Shown: positions 43,435 through 52,862, numbered from the stretch's first letter. The stretch: 64,000 nucleotides of DNA from Ochrobactrum sp. CGA5 (GCF_006345815.1 NZ_VCIG01000004.1:62001-126000); one strand, 5' to 3'. The notes: a model not told the origin generated them from the letters alone. Numbers and translations are program-made.

Positions 43435-44820
43435 TCAGATTTTCTCGCGCAGATGGAACGATTTCGGGCGCGTGAGATTGCCGTAGCCGATGGGTGAAAG
43501 GGCAGCGCCTTTGCCCGTGTCTTTTACGCCTGTCCAGACAAGTGCGGGATCGAGATAATCGCAGCGATTCATGAAAACGGTGCCCGTTTCGATGCGGTCC
43601 CCGAGATCAGACGCGTGGTCCGTATCTGCCGTCCAGAGCGAAGCCGTCAGGCCGTAGATACTGTCGTTCATCAGGGCGAGGGCTTCCTCATCGTTGCGCA
43701 CTTTCATGATACCAACGATGGGGCCGAAGCTCTCTTCACGCATGACGCTCATTTGGTGGTCGACATTGGTGAGCACTTCCGGCGCAATGTAGGGAGAACC
43801 TGCGTGATCGTTCTCGACGCTCATATTGACGTGAGCCTTCGCGCCTTTGCGCAAGGCTTCCGCCTTCTGTTCGCGGATGAGATCGGCAAAGCGCGCCTGC
43901 GCCATTGGTCCGAGCGTCGTTGAACTATCCAGCGGATTGCCGACCACATACTGCTTCGTCAGGTCGATGAACCCGTCGACGAAGCGGTCATAAACAGATT
44001 CGTGGACATAGATACGCTCAATGCCGCAGCAGCACTGGCCGGAGTTGAAGAAGGCACCATCGACCAGATTGGCGACGGCATGATCCAGATTGACATCCGG
44101 CAAAACATAGGCCGGGTCTTTGCCACCCAGCTCCAACCCTAGAGTCATGAAGGTGCCTGCGGCAGCCTTTTCGATGGCGCGACCGCCGCCAACCGAGCCG
44201 GTGAAATTCACATGATCGATCGCGCCGGACGCAAGCAGCTTCTCTGTCGATGCATGATCCAGGACGATGTTCTGGAAGACCCCCTTGGGCAGCCCGGCCA
44301 TCTCAAACGCTTTTGCAAAGCGTTCGCCTGCCAGAAGCGTCTGTGTTGCATGTTTGAGGATTACAGAGTTTCCGGCCATGAGGGCCGGGATGATCGTGTT
44401 GACAGCCGTGAGATATGGATAGTTCCACGGCGCAATCACCAGAACAACGCCAAGCGGTAAGTGCTTCACATACCGGCGGAAGCCATCTTTTTGCGCTGGC
44501 ACATAGGGTTTCAGCGCTTCTTCGGCGATGTCGATCATATATTGACCGCGTTCCTGAACACCACCATTTTCGCCGCCGTAGCGCGTTGGACGTCCCATCT
44601 GCCATGCGAGTTCAGGGACAATCTCTTCCTGCATCCCGGCAAGAGCATCCAATGCGGCTTGGCAATAGCGTGCGCGCTCGGTGATGTTCAACTGAGCCCA
44701 GCCTGATTGCGCATCGCGTGCGGCAGCCACCGCTGAGGCGACTGCAGCTTCGCTTAAAAAAGGACGCTCGGCATAAACCGAGCCGTCTATCGGAGAGATG
44801 ATTTTGGCCGTGCCGCTCAT
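43435..44820 (-). CDS. Aldehyde dehydrogenase family protein
   Basis: A 461-residue NAD(P)-dependent aldehyde dehydrogenase. The substrate-channel VIAPWNYPYLTAVNTIIPAL (about 132-151), general base in LGLELGGKDP (Glu near 230) and nucleophile region FFNSGQCCCGIERIYV (Cys near 262-264) are present. The three consecutive Cys residues are unusual but occur in the family. PuuC, which oxidises gamma-glutamyl-aminobutyraldehyde, is a functional analogue suggested by the adjacent ligase. It lies 58 bases after the ligase gene. Confidence 0.9.
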   Translation of the reverse strand: MSGTAKIISPIDGSVYAERPFLSEAAVASAVAAARDAQSGWAQLNITERARYCQAALDALAGMQEEIVPELAWQMGRPTRYGGENGGVQERGQYMIDIAEEALKPYVPAQKDGFRRYVKHLPLGVVLVIAPWNYPYLTAVNTIIPALMAGNSVILKHATQTLLAGERFAKAFEMAGLPKGVFQNIVLDHASTEKLLASGAIDHVNFTGSVGGGRAIEKAAAGTFMTLGLELGGKDPAYVLPDVNLDHAVANLVDGAFFNSGQCCCGIERIYVHESVYDRFVDGFIDLTKQYVVGNPLDSSTTLGPMAQARFADLIREQKAEALRKGAKAHVNMSVENDHAGSPYIAPEVLTNVDHQMSVMREESFGPIVGIMKVRNDEEALALMNDSIYGLTASLWTADTDHASDLGDRIETGTVFMNRCDYLDPALVWTGVKDTGKGAALSPIGYGNLTRPKSFHLREKI

Positions 44821-44878
44821 CTGCGATTTCCTCTGAAGTCTGGCATTGCGTTATTCATTTCGGGATCGGTCACGCGGG

Positions 44879-46249
44879 TCAATAGCGCTCGAACCCGCGA
44901 TGCAGTTCCCAGTCGGTTACACGCCGGTCATATTCGATCTGTTCCCAATGGGCGGTGTGGACGTAGTGGTTGACGACAGCTTCCCCGAAAGCCTCTTTGA
45001 GGAACGCGGAGTTTTTGAGCGCCTGTGCTGCCTCGCGCAACGTATAGGGGATCTCCTTGAGCTTCACCGCACTATAGGCATCGCCGACGAACGGTTCATC
45101 AAGTTCCAACTGTTCATCTATTCCCCGCAGACCCGATGCGATCAGCGCTGCAAAAGCCAGATATGGATTAAGGTCGGCGCCTCCGATGCGGCATTCGATG
45201 CGAATACCTTTCGTGCCTTCCCCGCAAAGTCGAAATCCGGCTGTGCGATTATCCTGGCTCCACATGATCTTTGTCGGAGCAAACGTGCCGGCCTGAAAGC
45301 GCTTGTAGGAATTGATATAGGGTGCCAGGAAATAGGTGTAGTCAGTGGCGTATTTGAGCTGTCCGGCCACCCATGAACGCATGAGGGGCGTCATGGTATA
45401 GGGCGCTTTCGGATCGAAGAAGAGCGGCTCCTTACCGTCGGCGCTCCAGATGGAATTGTGCACGTGGCTTGAGCTTCCAGCCTTGCTGTAATCATATTTG
45501 GCCATGAAGGTGATGCATTTGCCGTGTGCCTCGGCAATTTCCTTCATTGCGTTCTTCATGATGACATGGCGGTCTGCCATTTCAAGCGCCTCGGCGTAAC
45601 GCACATTCAGCTCTTCCTGCCCCGGACCCCATTCGCCCTTGGAGTTTTCGACCGGGATGCCGGCTGCTGCAAGCTGGTTGCGCATTGCGCGTAGAACTGG
45701 CTCCTCCTTGGTGGTCAGGTGGATGACATAGTCCTGCACGTAAGGTGAGGCCGTTTCCATACCCTGCCAGTGCTTGGCACGGGCCGTCTTGTAAGTCTCG
45801 TCGAACAGATAGAATTCAAGCTCGGACGCAAAGTACGCGCGATAGCCGCGCTCGTGCAGGCGCGCAAGCTGCTTCTTAAGAATAGCACGCGGGGAATGCG
45901 CCAGATCCTGATGGTGGTGGTGGTCGAGCACGTCGCAAAGCACGATGGCGGTCTTTTCCAGCCATGTGGCGACACGCAAGGTCGAAAGGTCCGGCTTGAT
46001 GACAAAATCACCATACCCCTTGTCCCATCCGGCAGCTTCGTAGCCCGGCACGGGCTCCATATCGATATCGTCGGCAAGAAGATAGTTGCAGCCGTGGGTC
46101 TCGTCGTAACCAGATTCCACGAAGAACGGTCCGTAGAAGCGCTTGCCGATCAGGCGACCTTGCATGTCGACAAAACATGCGAGAACCGTGTCGATTTCGT
46201 CCTCCGCTACTGCCCTTTTCAATGCGTCGAATGTCAGTTGTCCGGCCAT
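44879..46249 (-). CDS. Glutamine-synthetase-like gamma-glutamyl ligase (PuuA/GlnT type)
   Basis: A 456-residue member of the glutamine synthetase superfamily. Catalytic features include ASELEFYLF (metal-binding Glu), GPGQEELNVRYAEAL, the ATP-binding SSSHVHNSIW and the Arg-rich QDNRTAGFRLCGEGTKGIRIECR, quoted in part. It lacks the adenylylation-loop Tyr context of GlnA and ends in the TDWELHRGFERY tail of GS-like catabolic ligases. These add glutamate to an amine, for example putrescine, ethanolamine or isopropylamine. TRAP uptake genes precede it and two oxidising enzymes follow, so it likely protects an imported amine before oxidation. Confidence 0.87.
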   Translation of the reverse strand: MAGQLTFDALKRAVAEDEIDTVLACFVDMQGRLIGKRFYGPFFVESGYDETHGCNYLLADDIDMEPVPGYEAAGWDKGYGDFVIKPDLSTLRVATWLEKTAIVLCDVLDHHHHQDLAHSPRAILKKQLARLHERGYRAYFASELEFYLFDETYKTARAKHWQGMETASPYVQDYVIHLTTKEEPVLRAMRNQLAAAGIPVENSKGEWGPGQEELNVRYAEALEMADRHVIMKNAMKEIAEAHGKCITFMAKYDYSKAGSSSHVHNSIWSADGKEPLFFDPKAPYTMTPLMRSWVAGQLKYATDYTYFLAPYINSYKRFQAGTFAPTKIMWSQDNRTAGFRLCGEGTKGIRIECRIGGADLNPYLAFAALIASGLRGIDEQLELDEPFVGDAYSAVKLKEIPYTLREAAQALKNSAFLKEAFGEAVVNHYVHTAHWEQIEYDRRVTDWELHRGFERY

Positions 46250-46315
46250 TTAATTTGCTGTGCTCCCTCGGAATGAAATGAGAGGCGCCGCGCGAATGCA
46301 CGGCGCCTTCGTTCG

Positions 46316-47383
46316 TCAGGTGTAACGGTACGGTGCGCCTGCATCGCGCATGGTCTTCTGGTATTTCTTGAGTATTTCCACCACCTTCGCGTTTCGGGCG
46401 CTCTTGGCGGCAATCTCATCCCAGAACTGTTCGGCGGCGTCCTCAATCTGCTTCCATTCCGCTTCCGGAATAGTCGTCAGTTCCAACTTCCCGCCGTTGG
46501 TGCGATAGTGAGCTTCACCCCACCAGTACCAGTGCTGGCGGTAGTAATGCGATGAATCCATCGCCAGCTTGAACAGGGTCTTCAAGTGATCCGGCACGGC
46601 TTCCCATTTTTCGGTATTTGCGAAATAGGACCCTGCCCAAGCACCGTTGATGTTGTTGGTCAGATAGTACTTGTTGATGTCCGCCCAGCCGACCGTATAG
46701 GCTTCGGTAGCACCGCACCATGCAACGCCATCGAGCTCGCCGGTCTGGATTGCAACTTCAATATCCTCCCATGGCAGCGTGACCGGCACGACGCCGAATT
46801 TGGTCAGGAAACGCCCGCCAGTCGGGAAGGTGAAGACGCGAAGTCCCTGCAGGTCAGCGACACTGCGGATCGGTTTGGTGGTCACGAAATTGCAAGGGTC
46901 CCAGGAACCGGCGCTCAGCCAAGTAACGCCCGGAATTTCCTTATACGCTTCTTCCCAGATCTCATTGAGCCCATACCAGTTGAACAGGGCCGGGACATCA
47001 AGGCTGTAGCGTGAAGCGAAGGGGAAATAAGCCCCAAAGACGGCTACGTCGACTGGCGAAGCCATGGAGTCGTCGTCGCTTTGCGCGGCGTCGATTGTGC
47101 CGGACTGAACCGCGCGGAAAAGCTCGCCCTGTGGCACGAGCTGGTCGGAAGTATAGAGTTCGATCACCATGTCGCCATTGGCAGCTTTGTTGAAAGCGTC
47201 GATAGACGGTTTGATGACATGCTCTGCAAGTGCAGGGCCCGCATAGGTTTGGAGCCGCCACTTGATCGGGCTCTGCGCCCTGACGTAAGGCGTCGCAAGT
47301 GTGCTTGCGCCCAGTGCGCCAACGGTTGTAAGCCCGGCTTTTTTGAGAAAATCGCGTTTGTTAAGCTTGCTATTCTCACTCAT
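46316..47383 (-). CDS. TRAP transporter receptor, DctP/TakP type
   Basis: A 355-residue receptor. ATG 47383 is preferred to one two codons upstream, since GGGAG then sits seven bases away. The N-terminus KRDFLKKAGLTTVGALGAS resembles a Tat-type signal but has KR in place of RR, so the export route is uncertain. The mature part begins SPIKWRLQTYAGPALAEHV and includes SVADLQGLRVFTFPTGG. TakP-like members bind 2-oxo acids or other carboxylates, often as dimers. It is the third transport gene of the operon, after the two permeases. Confidence 0.88.
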   Translation of the reverse strand: MSENSKLNKRDFLKKAGLTTVGALGASTLATPYVRAQSPIKWRLQTYAGPALAEHVIKPSIDAFNKAANGDMVIELYTSDQLVPQGELFRAVQSGTIDAAQSDDDSMASPVDVAVFGAYFPFASRYSLDVPALFNWYGLNEIWEEAYKEIPGVTWLSAGSWDPCNFVTTKPIRSVADLQGLRVFTFPTGGRFLTKFGVVPVTLPWEDIEVAIQTGELDGVAWCGATEAYTVGWADINKYYLTNNINGAWAGSYFANTEKWEAVPDHLKTLFKLAMDSSHYYRQHWYWWGEAHYRTNGGKLELTTIPEAEWKQIEDAAEQFWDEIAAKSARNAKVVEILKKYQKTMRDAGAPYRYT

Positions 47384-47484
47384 GCCCATTCTCCCACTCT
47401 TGTTTGAGTTCACCCTTTATTTGTTCCGGTCTGGCCCTTCGGGCTTCTTGTCACCGGCTTCTGCGTATTCTCCCGTAACTATCG

Positions 47485-48810
47485 TCATCGCCCGGTATAC
47501 CAGTTGGGCAACCACATCGCGATCTGTGGAAAGATCATGAGGATAATGATGGTCAACACCATCAGAAACAGGAACGGAATGATTGAATGATAGATGTCTA
47601 TCAGCGTTACTTCTTTCGGAGCCAAGGCCCGCATCATGAACAAATTGTACCCGAACGGCGGCGTGATGTATGCGATCTGGCAAGTGATTGTGTAGAGCAC
47701 GCCAAACCAGATGGCATTGAAACCGAGGCTCTTGACCAATGGTATGTAGAGCGGCGCCACGATGACCAGCATTGCCGTGTCATCAAGGAACATGCCCAAT
47801 ATGATGAACGAGAACAGCATCAGTATCAGGATTGTCCATGGCGATAGATCGAAGGTGTTCAGTAACACGTTTTCAATGGCTTTCACCGCGCCGAGGCCGT
47901 CATAGACCGACGAAAAGCAGAGCGCTGCCAGAATGATCCAAAGGAACATGCAGGTAACGGTGAGACTGTTCCGTGTTGTGGTTTCCCAGACAGTTTTGTT
48001 GAGACGTCCGGTGAACAGTGCGGCAAGTGTCGCGAGTAGGGCGCCGACGGCTGAGCTTTCGATGAGGCTGGTTACGCCCGTGAGGAACAGGCCCATCATT
48101 GCGCCGAAGACCACCAGCGGAAGAATGCCGGCGCGTAGTGCGACGAAACGGTCGCGCCATGTGATCCTGTCCAACTCTTCCTGTGGTAAAGCCGGTCCGA
48201 GCTCAGGCCGGATGCGGCAGCGTATATAGATGTAGATTGCAAAGAGTGCGGCCATGAGCAGGCCGGGGCCTATGCCGGCGAGCCAGAGCTGCAAAACTGG
48301 TTGCCGTGCAATCATCGCGTAGAGGACGAGCACGACGCTGGGCGGAATGAGGATGCCGAGCGAGCTGCCAGCCTGAATAACGCCTGTCACCATGACCTTG
48401 CTGTAACCGCGTTTCAGCAATTCGGGCAGTGCGACGGTAGCGCCGATTGCCATGCCTGCGACGCTTAGACCATTCATGCAGGAAATGATGACCATCAAGC
48501 CAATCGTACCCAGCGCCAAACCGCCGCGAATCCCGCCAAACCACACGTGAAACATGCGATAGAGATTGCTGGCGATGCCCGATTCCGAGAGCATGTAACC
48601 CATGAAGACAAAGAACGGTACTGTGATAAGCGGATACCAGTTCAACACTGCAAAGGTGGCATTGTAAGGCAGCTCGAACGAGCCTTTGCCCCAGAGCAGG
48701 AGTGCGGCGAGCGAGCCGACAAAGCCGATCACGCCGAATACACGCTGCCCGGTCATGAGTAGCACCATCATGGTGGCAAACATGAAGAGCGTTATGAATT
48801 CTGAGCTCAT
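47485..48810 (-). CDS. TRAP transporter large permease
   Basis: A 441-residue DctM-family permease with twelve helices. FFVFMGYMLSESGIASNLYRM, GLSVAGMAIGATVALPELL and AGSSLGILIPPSVVLVLYAM are the usual conserved loops and are all present (quoted in parts of up to 20). Its start overlaps the small permease stop by four bases, and about 100 bases separate it from the receptor gene. Confidence 0.92.
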   Translation of the reverse strand: MSSEFITLFMFATMMVLLMTGQRVFGVIGFVGSLAALLLWGKGSFELPYNATFAVLNWYPLITVPFFVFMGYMLSESGIASNLYRMFHVWFGGIRGGLALGTIGLMVIISCMNGLSVAGMAIGATVALPELLKRGYSKVMVTGVIQAGSSLGILIPPSVVLVLYAMIARQPVLQLWLAGIGPGLLMAALFAIYIYIRCRIRPELGPALPQEELDRITWRDRFVALRAGILPLVVFGAMMGLFLTGVTSLIESSAVGALLATLAALFTGRLNKTVWETTTRNSLTVTCMFLWIILAALCFSSVYDGLGAVKAIENVLLNTFDLSPWTILILMLFSFIILGMFLDDTAMLVIVAPLYIPLVKSLGFNAIWFGVLYTITCQIAYITPPFGYNLFMMRALAPKEVTLIDIYHSIIPFLFLMVLTIIILMIFPQIAMWLPNWYTGR

Positions 48811-49358
48811 ATGTGATGCCCCTCCTCAATGGCAGGACCCGCGATGGTACTGATCGGCTTTCCACGCAGGGAGGCCCAGTCCTTGAAGAAATTGGAGACG
48901 CATTGGAGGAGCAGCAGAAATATCCCAACCGTCATGATGAGCTTGATCGGCCAGAGAAGTGGCGCCCAAGAGGTATAGTTCTTCTGATTGTAAACGATAG
49001 CGTAGTTGGTCGAGGATATGCCGCCGGCGACCATCACACCGAGATAGAAGATGATGAACAGGATTGTGATCATGTCGGTGATCATTTTCCGGCGCGGTGA
49101 AAGACGGTCGAAGAAGAGGTCCATTCGCACATGGGCACCTTGCTGCATGGCATAGGCACCGCCCAGCAGATAATAGGCTGAGAGCAGAAACTGGGACATT
49201 TCCAGGACCCAGTTGACCGGCACGCCGAAGATAACACGTGAAAGAGTCGAATAAAGAAGGCAGGCGCCGAGCACGAAGATGAGGTACATCGCAAAGCGCC
49301 CGACATGGTAATTCACTGCATCAACAGATTTAACGAACAGTCTGATCAGCTTCGGCAT
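48807..49358 (-). CDS. TRAP transporter small permease
   Basis: A 183-residue DctQ-family protein with four helices. The segment WVLEMSQFLLSAYYLLGGAY (about 50-69) and GAHVRMDLFFDRLSPR are characteristic. It is slightly longer than usual (typically 160-175) because of a C-terminal tail. It follows the amidohydrolase gene by 11 bases. Confidence 0.9.
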   Translation of the reverse strand: MPKLIRLFVKSVDAVNYHVGRFAMYLIFVLGACLLYSTLSRVIFGVPVNWVLEMSQFLLSAYYLLGGAYAMQQGAHVRMDLFFDRLSPRRKMITDMITILFIIFYLGVMVAGGISSTNYAIVYNQKNYTSWAPLLWPIKLIMTVGIFLLLLQCVSNFFKDWASLRGKPISTIAGPAIEEGHHI

Positions 49359-49369
49359 TTCCGGCTCCT

Positions 49370-50164
49370 TCAGGCTTTCTGTTCAGAGTTGTGAGAACCA
49401 ATTGCTGTCGCAATCTCCTTCAATATCGTGGCGAGCTTTTCGGCCCATTCAGTTTGGGTCCGAGCATCGGTAATCTCATTATTGCGAAGTTCGATCATCG
49501 CACAGGGCGCATTGCGCGGGCGGGCGTGTCGCTCCAGCGTGTAGTAGACGCGGTCGGCAGGTGAATAAGGTTCGTTGACGCCGACGTTGAGGTTGGGATC
49601 TTTCCGCAGCGCGGCGATTAGCGGTGCACCAATCCGCTCATCTTCATCGTGGATGATCCCGATCTGCCAAGGGCGCCAGATGTCGCGGTAGACGGGGGTA
49701 AAGGAATGGATCGTCACCACCCACGAGGGCAGTCCGCGTCGCGCACGATCTGCGATTACGTTTTCGACAGCCGTATGGAACGGACGATGCGAAAGATCGA
49801 TACGCGCCAGACGTTCCATTGGGTTGAGAGCTTGGTTTCCGGGGACCACGGTTGTCTCGCTGATTTCCGGAATGAGGTCGTGAGCGTCGAGCGGACGATT
49901 GCAATCGATCAACAGTCGTGAAAGCTGGCTTTCGACAAGGGGCGCGTCGAGAGACGTGGCGAGATGTCTTGCGACTTCCACTGCACCGGGGTCCCAGGCA
50001 ATATGGGCTCGCAAGGCATCGGCATTCAGCCCGAGTCCTTCAAACGTCTCGGGAATGAAATTGGATGCATGTTCACAGACAAACAGATAGGGACTCCCCC
50101 CATCCTTGTTGAAGACAGAAACAGGCTCACACGAAACCGTGCGATATTCTCGCTCGTCCGTCAT
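49370..50164 (-). CDS. N-formylglutamate amidohydrolase family protein
   Basis: A 264-residue zinc hydrolase of the FGase/HutG2 family. Marks are VCEHASNFIPETFEGLGL (about 29-46), HIAWDPGAVEVA, SRLLIDCNRPL (about 83-93), TIHSFTPVYR and a late EPYSPADRVYYTLERHA. HutG2 removes formate from N-formylglutamate in histidine breakdown, but no hut gene is here. In this operon with a gamma-glutamyl ligase it may hydrolyse a gamma-glutamyl amide or release an acyl group instead. It is the first gene of the operon and faces the RpiR regulator. Confidence 0.87.
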   Translation of the reverse strand: MTDEREYRTVSCEPVSVFNKDGGSPYLFVCEHASNFIPETFEGLGLNADALRAHIAWDPGAVEVARHLATSLDAPLVESQLSRLLIDCNRPLDAHDLIPEISETTVVPGNQALNPMERLARIDLSHRPFHTAVENVIADRARRGLPSWVVTIHSFTPVYRDIWRPWQIGIIHDEDERIGAPLIAALRKDPNLNVGVNEPYSPADRVYYTLERHARPRNAPCAMIELRNNEITDARTQTEWAEKLATILKEIATAIGSHNSEQKA

Positions 50165-50183
50165 TCCGTTGGTTCCCCGCGCT

Positions 50184-50197
50184 GTAACTTATGTTAC
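50184..50197. promoter_or_regulatory. Candidate operator in the divergent amidohydrolase/RpiR promoter region
   Basis: GTAAC-TTAT-GTTAC is a perfect 5-bp inverted repeat with a four-base centre, 20 bases upstream of the amidohydrolase start in an A/T-rich region. It is a possible site for the RpiR regulator at 50306. Arm length is short. Confidence 0.35.
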
Positions 50198-50305
50198 GTT
50201 TTTTCCAATTATGCGCTATTGCGAATTATTTGATACATCCTATGATTATTTGTCAAACACAATTTCGCCCAAACTCAAAAAGGGCCTGCGGAAACAGAAA
50301 GTGTC

Positions 50306-51136
50306 GTGCCGGTGCATGCAAGCGTTGCAGAACTGATCAATGAGCGGATCGATACGATGCCAGCGGGCGAGCGAAGTGCCGCACAGACGCTGATCGCCAA
50401 CTATCCGATGCTGGGCCTGAAAACCGTCGCGGAGTTTTCCGGCTTGGCTGGCGTCAGTTCCCCGACAATACTGCGCTTTGTTAACCGGCTCGGGTTCCAG
50501 AGCTATCCTGATTTTCAAGCCCGCTTGCAGGATGAACTGGCGGCTCAATTACAGTCACCGCACCATCGCAACAAACAGCCGGGAACCGGGCAAGATACCG
50601 CCTATCCGGCGGTGGAACATACACTGGAGAATATACGCGAGAGTTTCCGGCATTTGGGTGCAAAGCAGTTGCGGCAGGCCGTGTCCACTCTAAGTGATGC
50701 GAAAGGAAATATCTATCTGATTGGTGGACGCTTCACCGACCCCATCGCACAGTACATGGCCGCGCATATGACTGTCATTCGCCCGCATGTTTTTCATCTG
50801 GGCGGGCAAGAGAGCGTGTGGCGTGACCGTCTTCTCGATATGGGAAAGCGTGATGTTCTCGTGGTTTTCGATATTCGCCGTTATCAGGATAGTCTCTTGA
50901 AACTGACTGAGAAGGCACGGGCCCGAGGGGTTGAGGTGATCCTAATTACCGACCAGTGGCTTTCGCCGATTGCGCGGGTGGCCCGGCATGTTCTAGCGGG
51001 GCGGACAGCCGTACCATCAGCTTGGGATTCGTCAGCAGCGCTCTTTGTGTTGGCGGAAACGGTCATTCGCGAAATGACGAGAATGCTAGAAAAAGGCAGC
51101 GCCGCCCGCATTGCGGAACTTGAAGGGCTACGCTGA
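50306..51136 (+). CDS. MurR/RpiR family transcriptional regulator
   Basis: A 276-residue regulator starting at GTG 50306. The HTH_6 domain has FSGLAGVSSPTILRFVNRLGF (about 52-72, recognition helix). The C-terminal SIS-like domain (about 115-250) contains GNIYLIGGRFTDPIAQYMA and VLVVFDIRRYQDS, in which the sugar-phosphate loop is less canonical than in the paralogue at 34194 (RRYQ replaces the usual SG). It is divergent from the TRAP/ligase operon and most likely controls it; its effector may not be a sugar phosphate. Confidence 0.87.
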   Translation: MPVHASVAELINERIDTMPAGERSAAQTLIANYPMLGLKTVAEFSGLAGVSSPTILRFVNRLGFQSYPDFQARLQDELAAQLQSPHHRNKQPGTGQDTAYPAVEHTLENIRESFRHLGAKQLRQAVSTLSDAKGNIYLIGGRFTDPIAQYMAAHMTVIRPHVFHLGGQESVWRDRLLDMGKRDVLVVFDIRRYQDSLLKLTEKARARGVEVILITDQWLSPIARVARHVLAGRTAVPSAWDSSAALFVLAETVIREMTRMLEKGSAARIAELEGLR

Positions 51137-51155
51137 AAGGTTTTCGGTACGCGCT

Positions 51156-51809
51156 TTATTCCAGTCCGCAAGCTCGCAAGAATAGTGCCGAGACTTCCTT
51201 CTCGATCCGTTCAAGGTCAAGCGGTTCGTCCTCGCCGAGTTCCATCATGTTGCGGACCTGCGCTTCAAAGTCGGCGTAGTGCTGGGTAACGGCCCATATA
51301 TGCATCTGAAACAGTAGCGGATCGACCGGCTTGATGCGACCGTCGTCCACCCATGACTGGATAAGCTTCACCGCATTATGGGTCGCAGATACATGTTTCT
51401 TCCAATGGCGGCTCAGATATGGTGCGCCATTGGCAATTTCAGTGGTGAAAAGGCGTGAAGCCTTCGGATTTTTCTGGCTGTATTCGAGCTTGGCGCGGAT
51501 ATATTGACGGATCACCTTTGCGGGATCATCCTCGGTGCTGGCTCCGAGGAATATGTCTTCCCAGTCTTCGAGGATATAAACAATTATATCCTCGTAAAGC
51601 TCTTCCTTGCTCGAAATATAGTAGTGCAGTTGAGGTTTGGTGAGGCCGGCGCGATGCGCAATGCCCTGCGTGGACGCCCCCGCAAGACCTTTCTCGGCAA
51701 ACTCGTCAATCGCAGCAGCTCGTATTGCGCCAAGAATGCGCCGCCTACGTCCGAGAACCTTGTCCCGTCCGGTCAGTTCGGTGTAGCCATTCTCGTCGCC
51801 GTTGCTCAT
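51156..51809 (-). CDS. TetR family regulator, RutR-like
   Basis: A 217-residue regulator. The N-terminal HTH (about 25-70) contains GIAHRAGLTKPQLHYYISSKEELY (quoted within two helices). The C-terminal part (KNPKASRLFTTEIANGAPYL, IKPVDPLLFQMHIWAVTQHYADF) matches the RutR/YcdC ligand domain, which binds uracil or thymine in E. coli. It is the last gene of the creatininase-ABC operon. The perfect palindrome TGACCGATCGGTCA at 58019 resembles RutR sites (TGACC-GGTCA halves) and is its likely target, so it probably senses a ring compound of the pathway. Confidence 0.85.
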   Translation of the reverse strand: MSNGDENGYTELTGRDKVLGRRRRILGAIRAAAIDEFAEKGLAGASTQGIAHRAGLTKPQLHYYISSKEELYEDIIVYILEDWEDIFLGASTEDDPAKVIRQYIRAKLEYSQKNPKASRLFTTEIANGAPYLSRHWKKHVSATHNAVKLIQSWVDDGRIKPVDPLLFQMHIWAVTQHYADFEAQVRNMMELGEDEPLDLERIEKEVSALFLRACGLE

Positions 51810-51836
51810 CCATACCTGCCGCGATTGAGGAGGGGT

Positions 51837-52847
51837 TTATTGGCCCAACTTCTTCTTGATGTCGAGCCCCACGCCCTTGTTTACGAAGGCATTGGTCGCG
51901 ACCTTGCTCATGTCGAGCTCCTCCTCGCTGACAATTCCTGCCTTGCGGGCGAGTTCGTAGAACGCCTTGACCCGATCCATTGAGATTGCGCCAATGCCCT
52001 TTTCAAGCGTGTCGCCACTGTCGATGAGCTGAAGGCTCTTGATGCGCTCCAGTTCCGCATCCAGCGTTTCCTTGCTCATGTCCGGATTGTCTTTCAGAAT
52101 AAGTTCATATGCTTTGCTACGGTCGCCATAGAGGAAGTTTGTCCAGCCTTCGATAGAAGCGCTGACGAAGCGTTGTACAAGATCAGGGTTCTTTTCTATG
52201 AGATCCTGACGGGTTTCGATCGTGTTGCCGTAAGTGCTGTAGCCGTAGTCTGCGAGAAGATAGGTCGTAACCTTCGCGCCTTCCTTTTCAGCGTAGATCG
52301 GTTCGGCGGTCGCATAGGCCTGTTGCACGACTTTCTTGTCGTTGAGGAACTGGGCAAGGCTATAGCCATAGGGACGTAACTGTTCGTCCTTGAAACCAAA
52401 GTCCTTGACGAGCCATGGCCAGAACGAGAACTGACCATCTTTCGAGATCAGGATCGTTTCGGCATTGGCCAGATCCTTGAAGTCCTTGTATGCCCCTTCA
52501 TGCGCCATCAACGCCTGCGGATCCTTCTGGTAGAAGGCGGCAACTACCGTCGTCGGCACGCCGTTGGCGACATTATTGAACGATAGAAGCAGGTTGCCTG
52601 TCAGCAGGAAGTCGAGACGGCCCGCAGCAAGCATCGGCCGATTGTTGACCTGCGGTCCGCCCATTTCAATTTGCACGTCGAGGCCGTGCTTCTCATAGGT
52701 GCCGTCGGCCACAGCCTGATAAAACCCCCCGTGACCGGCTTGCGCCAGCCAGTTGGTGCCGAGCGTCACTTTGTCGAGCGCATAAGCCATTTGTGCGGAA
52801 AGGCCCATGGAAAGTGCAGCCAACGCTGCAACCAGTGTCTTTTTCAT
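51837..52847 (-). CDS. NMT1/THI5-type ABC transporter receptor
   Basis: A 336-residue periplasmic receptor with signal peptide 1-23 (AYA-LD). The NMT1 features are TLGTNWLAQAGHGGFYQAVA (about 28-47), VQIEMGGPQVNNRPMLAAG and VDRVKAFYELARKAG near the end (seen as MDRVKAFYEL). Such receptors bind thiamine pyrimidines, sulfonates, riboflavin and similar small ring compounds. It belongs with the ATPase and permease at 55434-57096 although two enzyme genes separate them. Confidence 0.88.
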   Translation of the reverse strand: MKKTLVAALAALSMGLSAQMAYALDKVTLGTNWLAQAGHGGFYQAVADGTYEKHGLDVQIEMGGPQVNNRPMLAAGRLDFLLTGNLLLSFNNVANGVPTTVVAAFYQKDPQALMAHEGAYKDFKDLANAETILISKDGQFSFWPWLVKDFGFKDEQLRPYGYSLAQFLNDKKVVQQAYATAEPIYAEKEGAKVTTYLLADYGYSTYGNTIETRQDLIEKNPDLVQRFVSASIEGWTNFLYGDRSKAYELILKDNPDMSKETLDAELERIKSLQLIDSGDTLEKGIGAISMDRVKAFYELARKAGIVSEEELDMSKVATNAFVNKGVGLDIKKKLGQ

Positions 52848-52862
52848 ATTGGTTCCCCTTAC

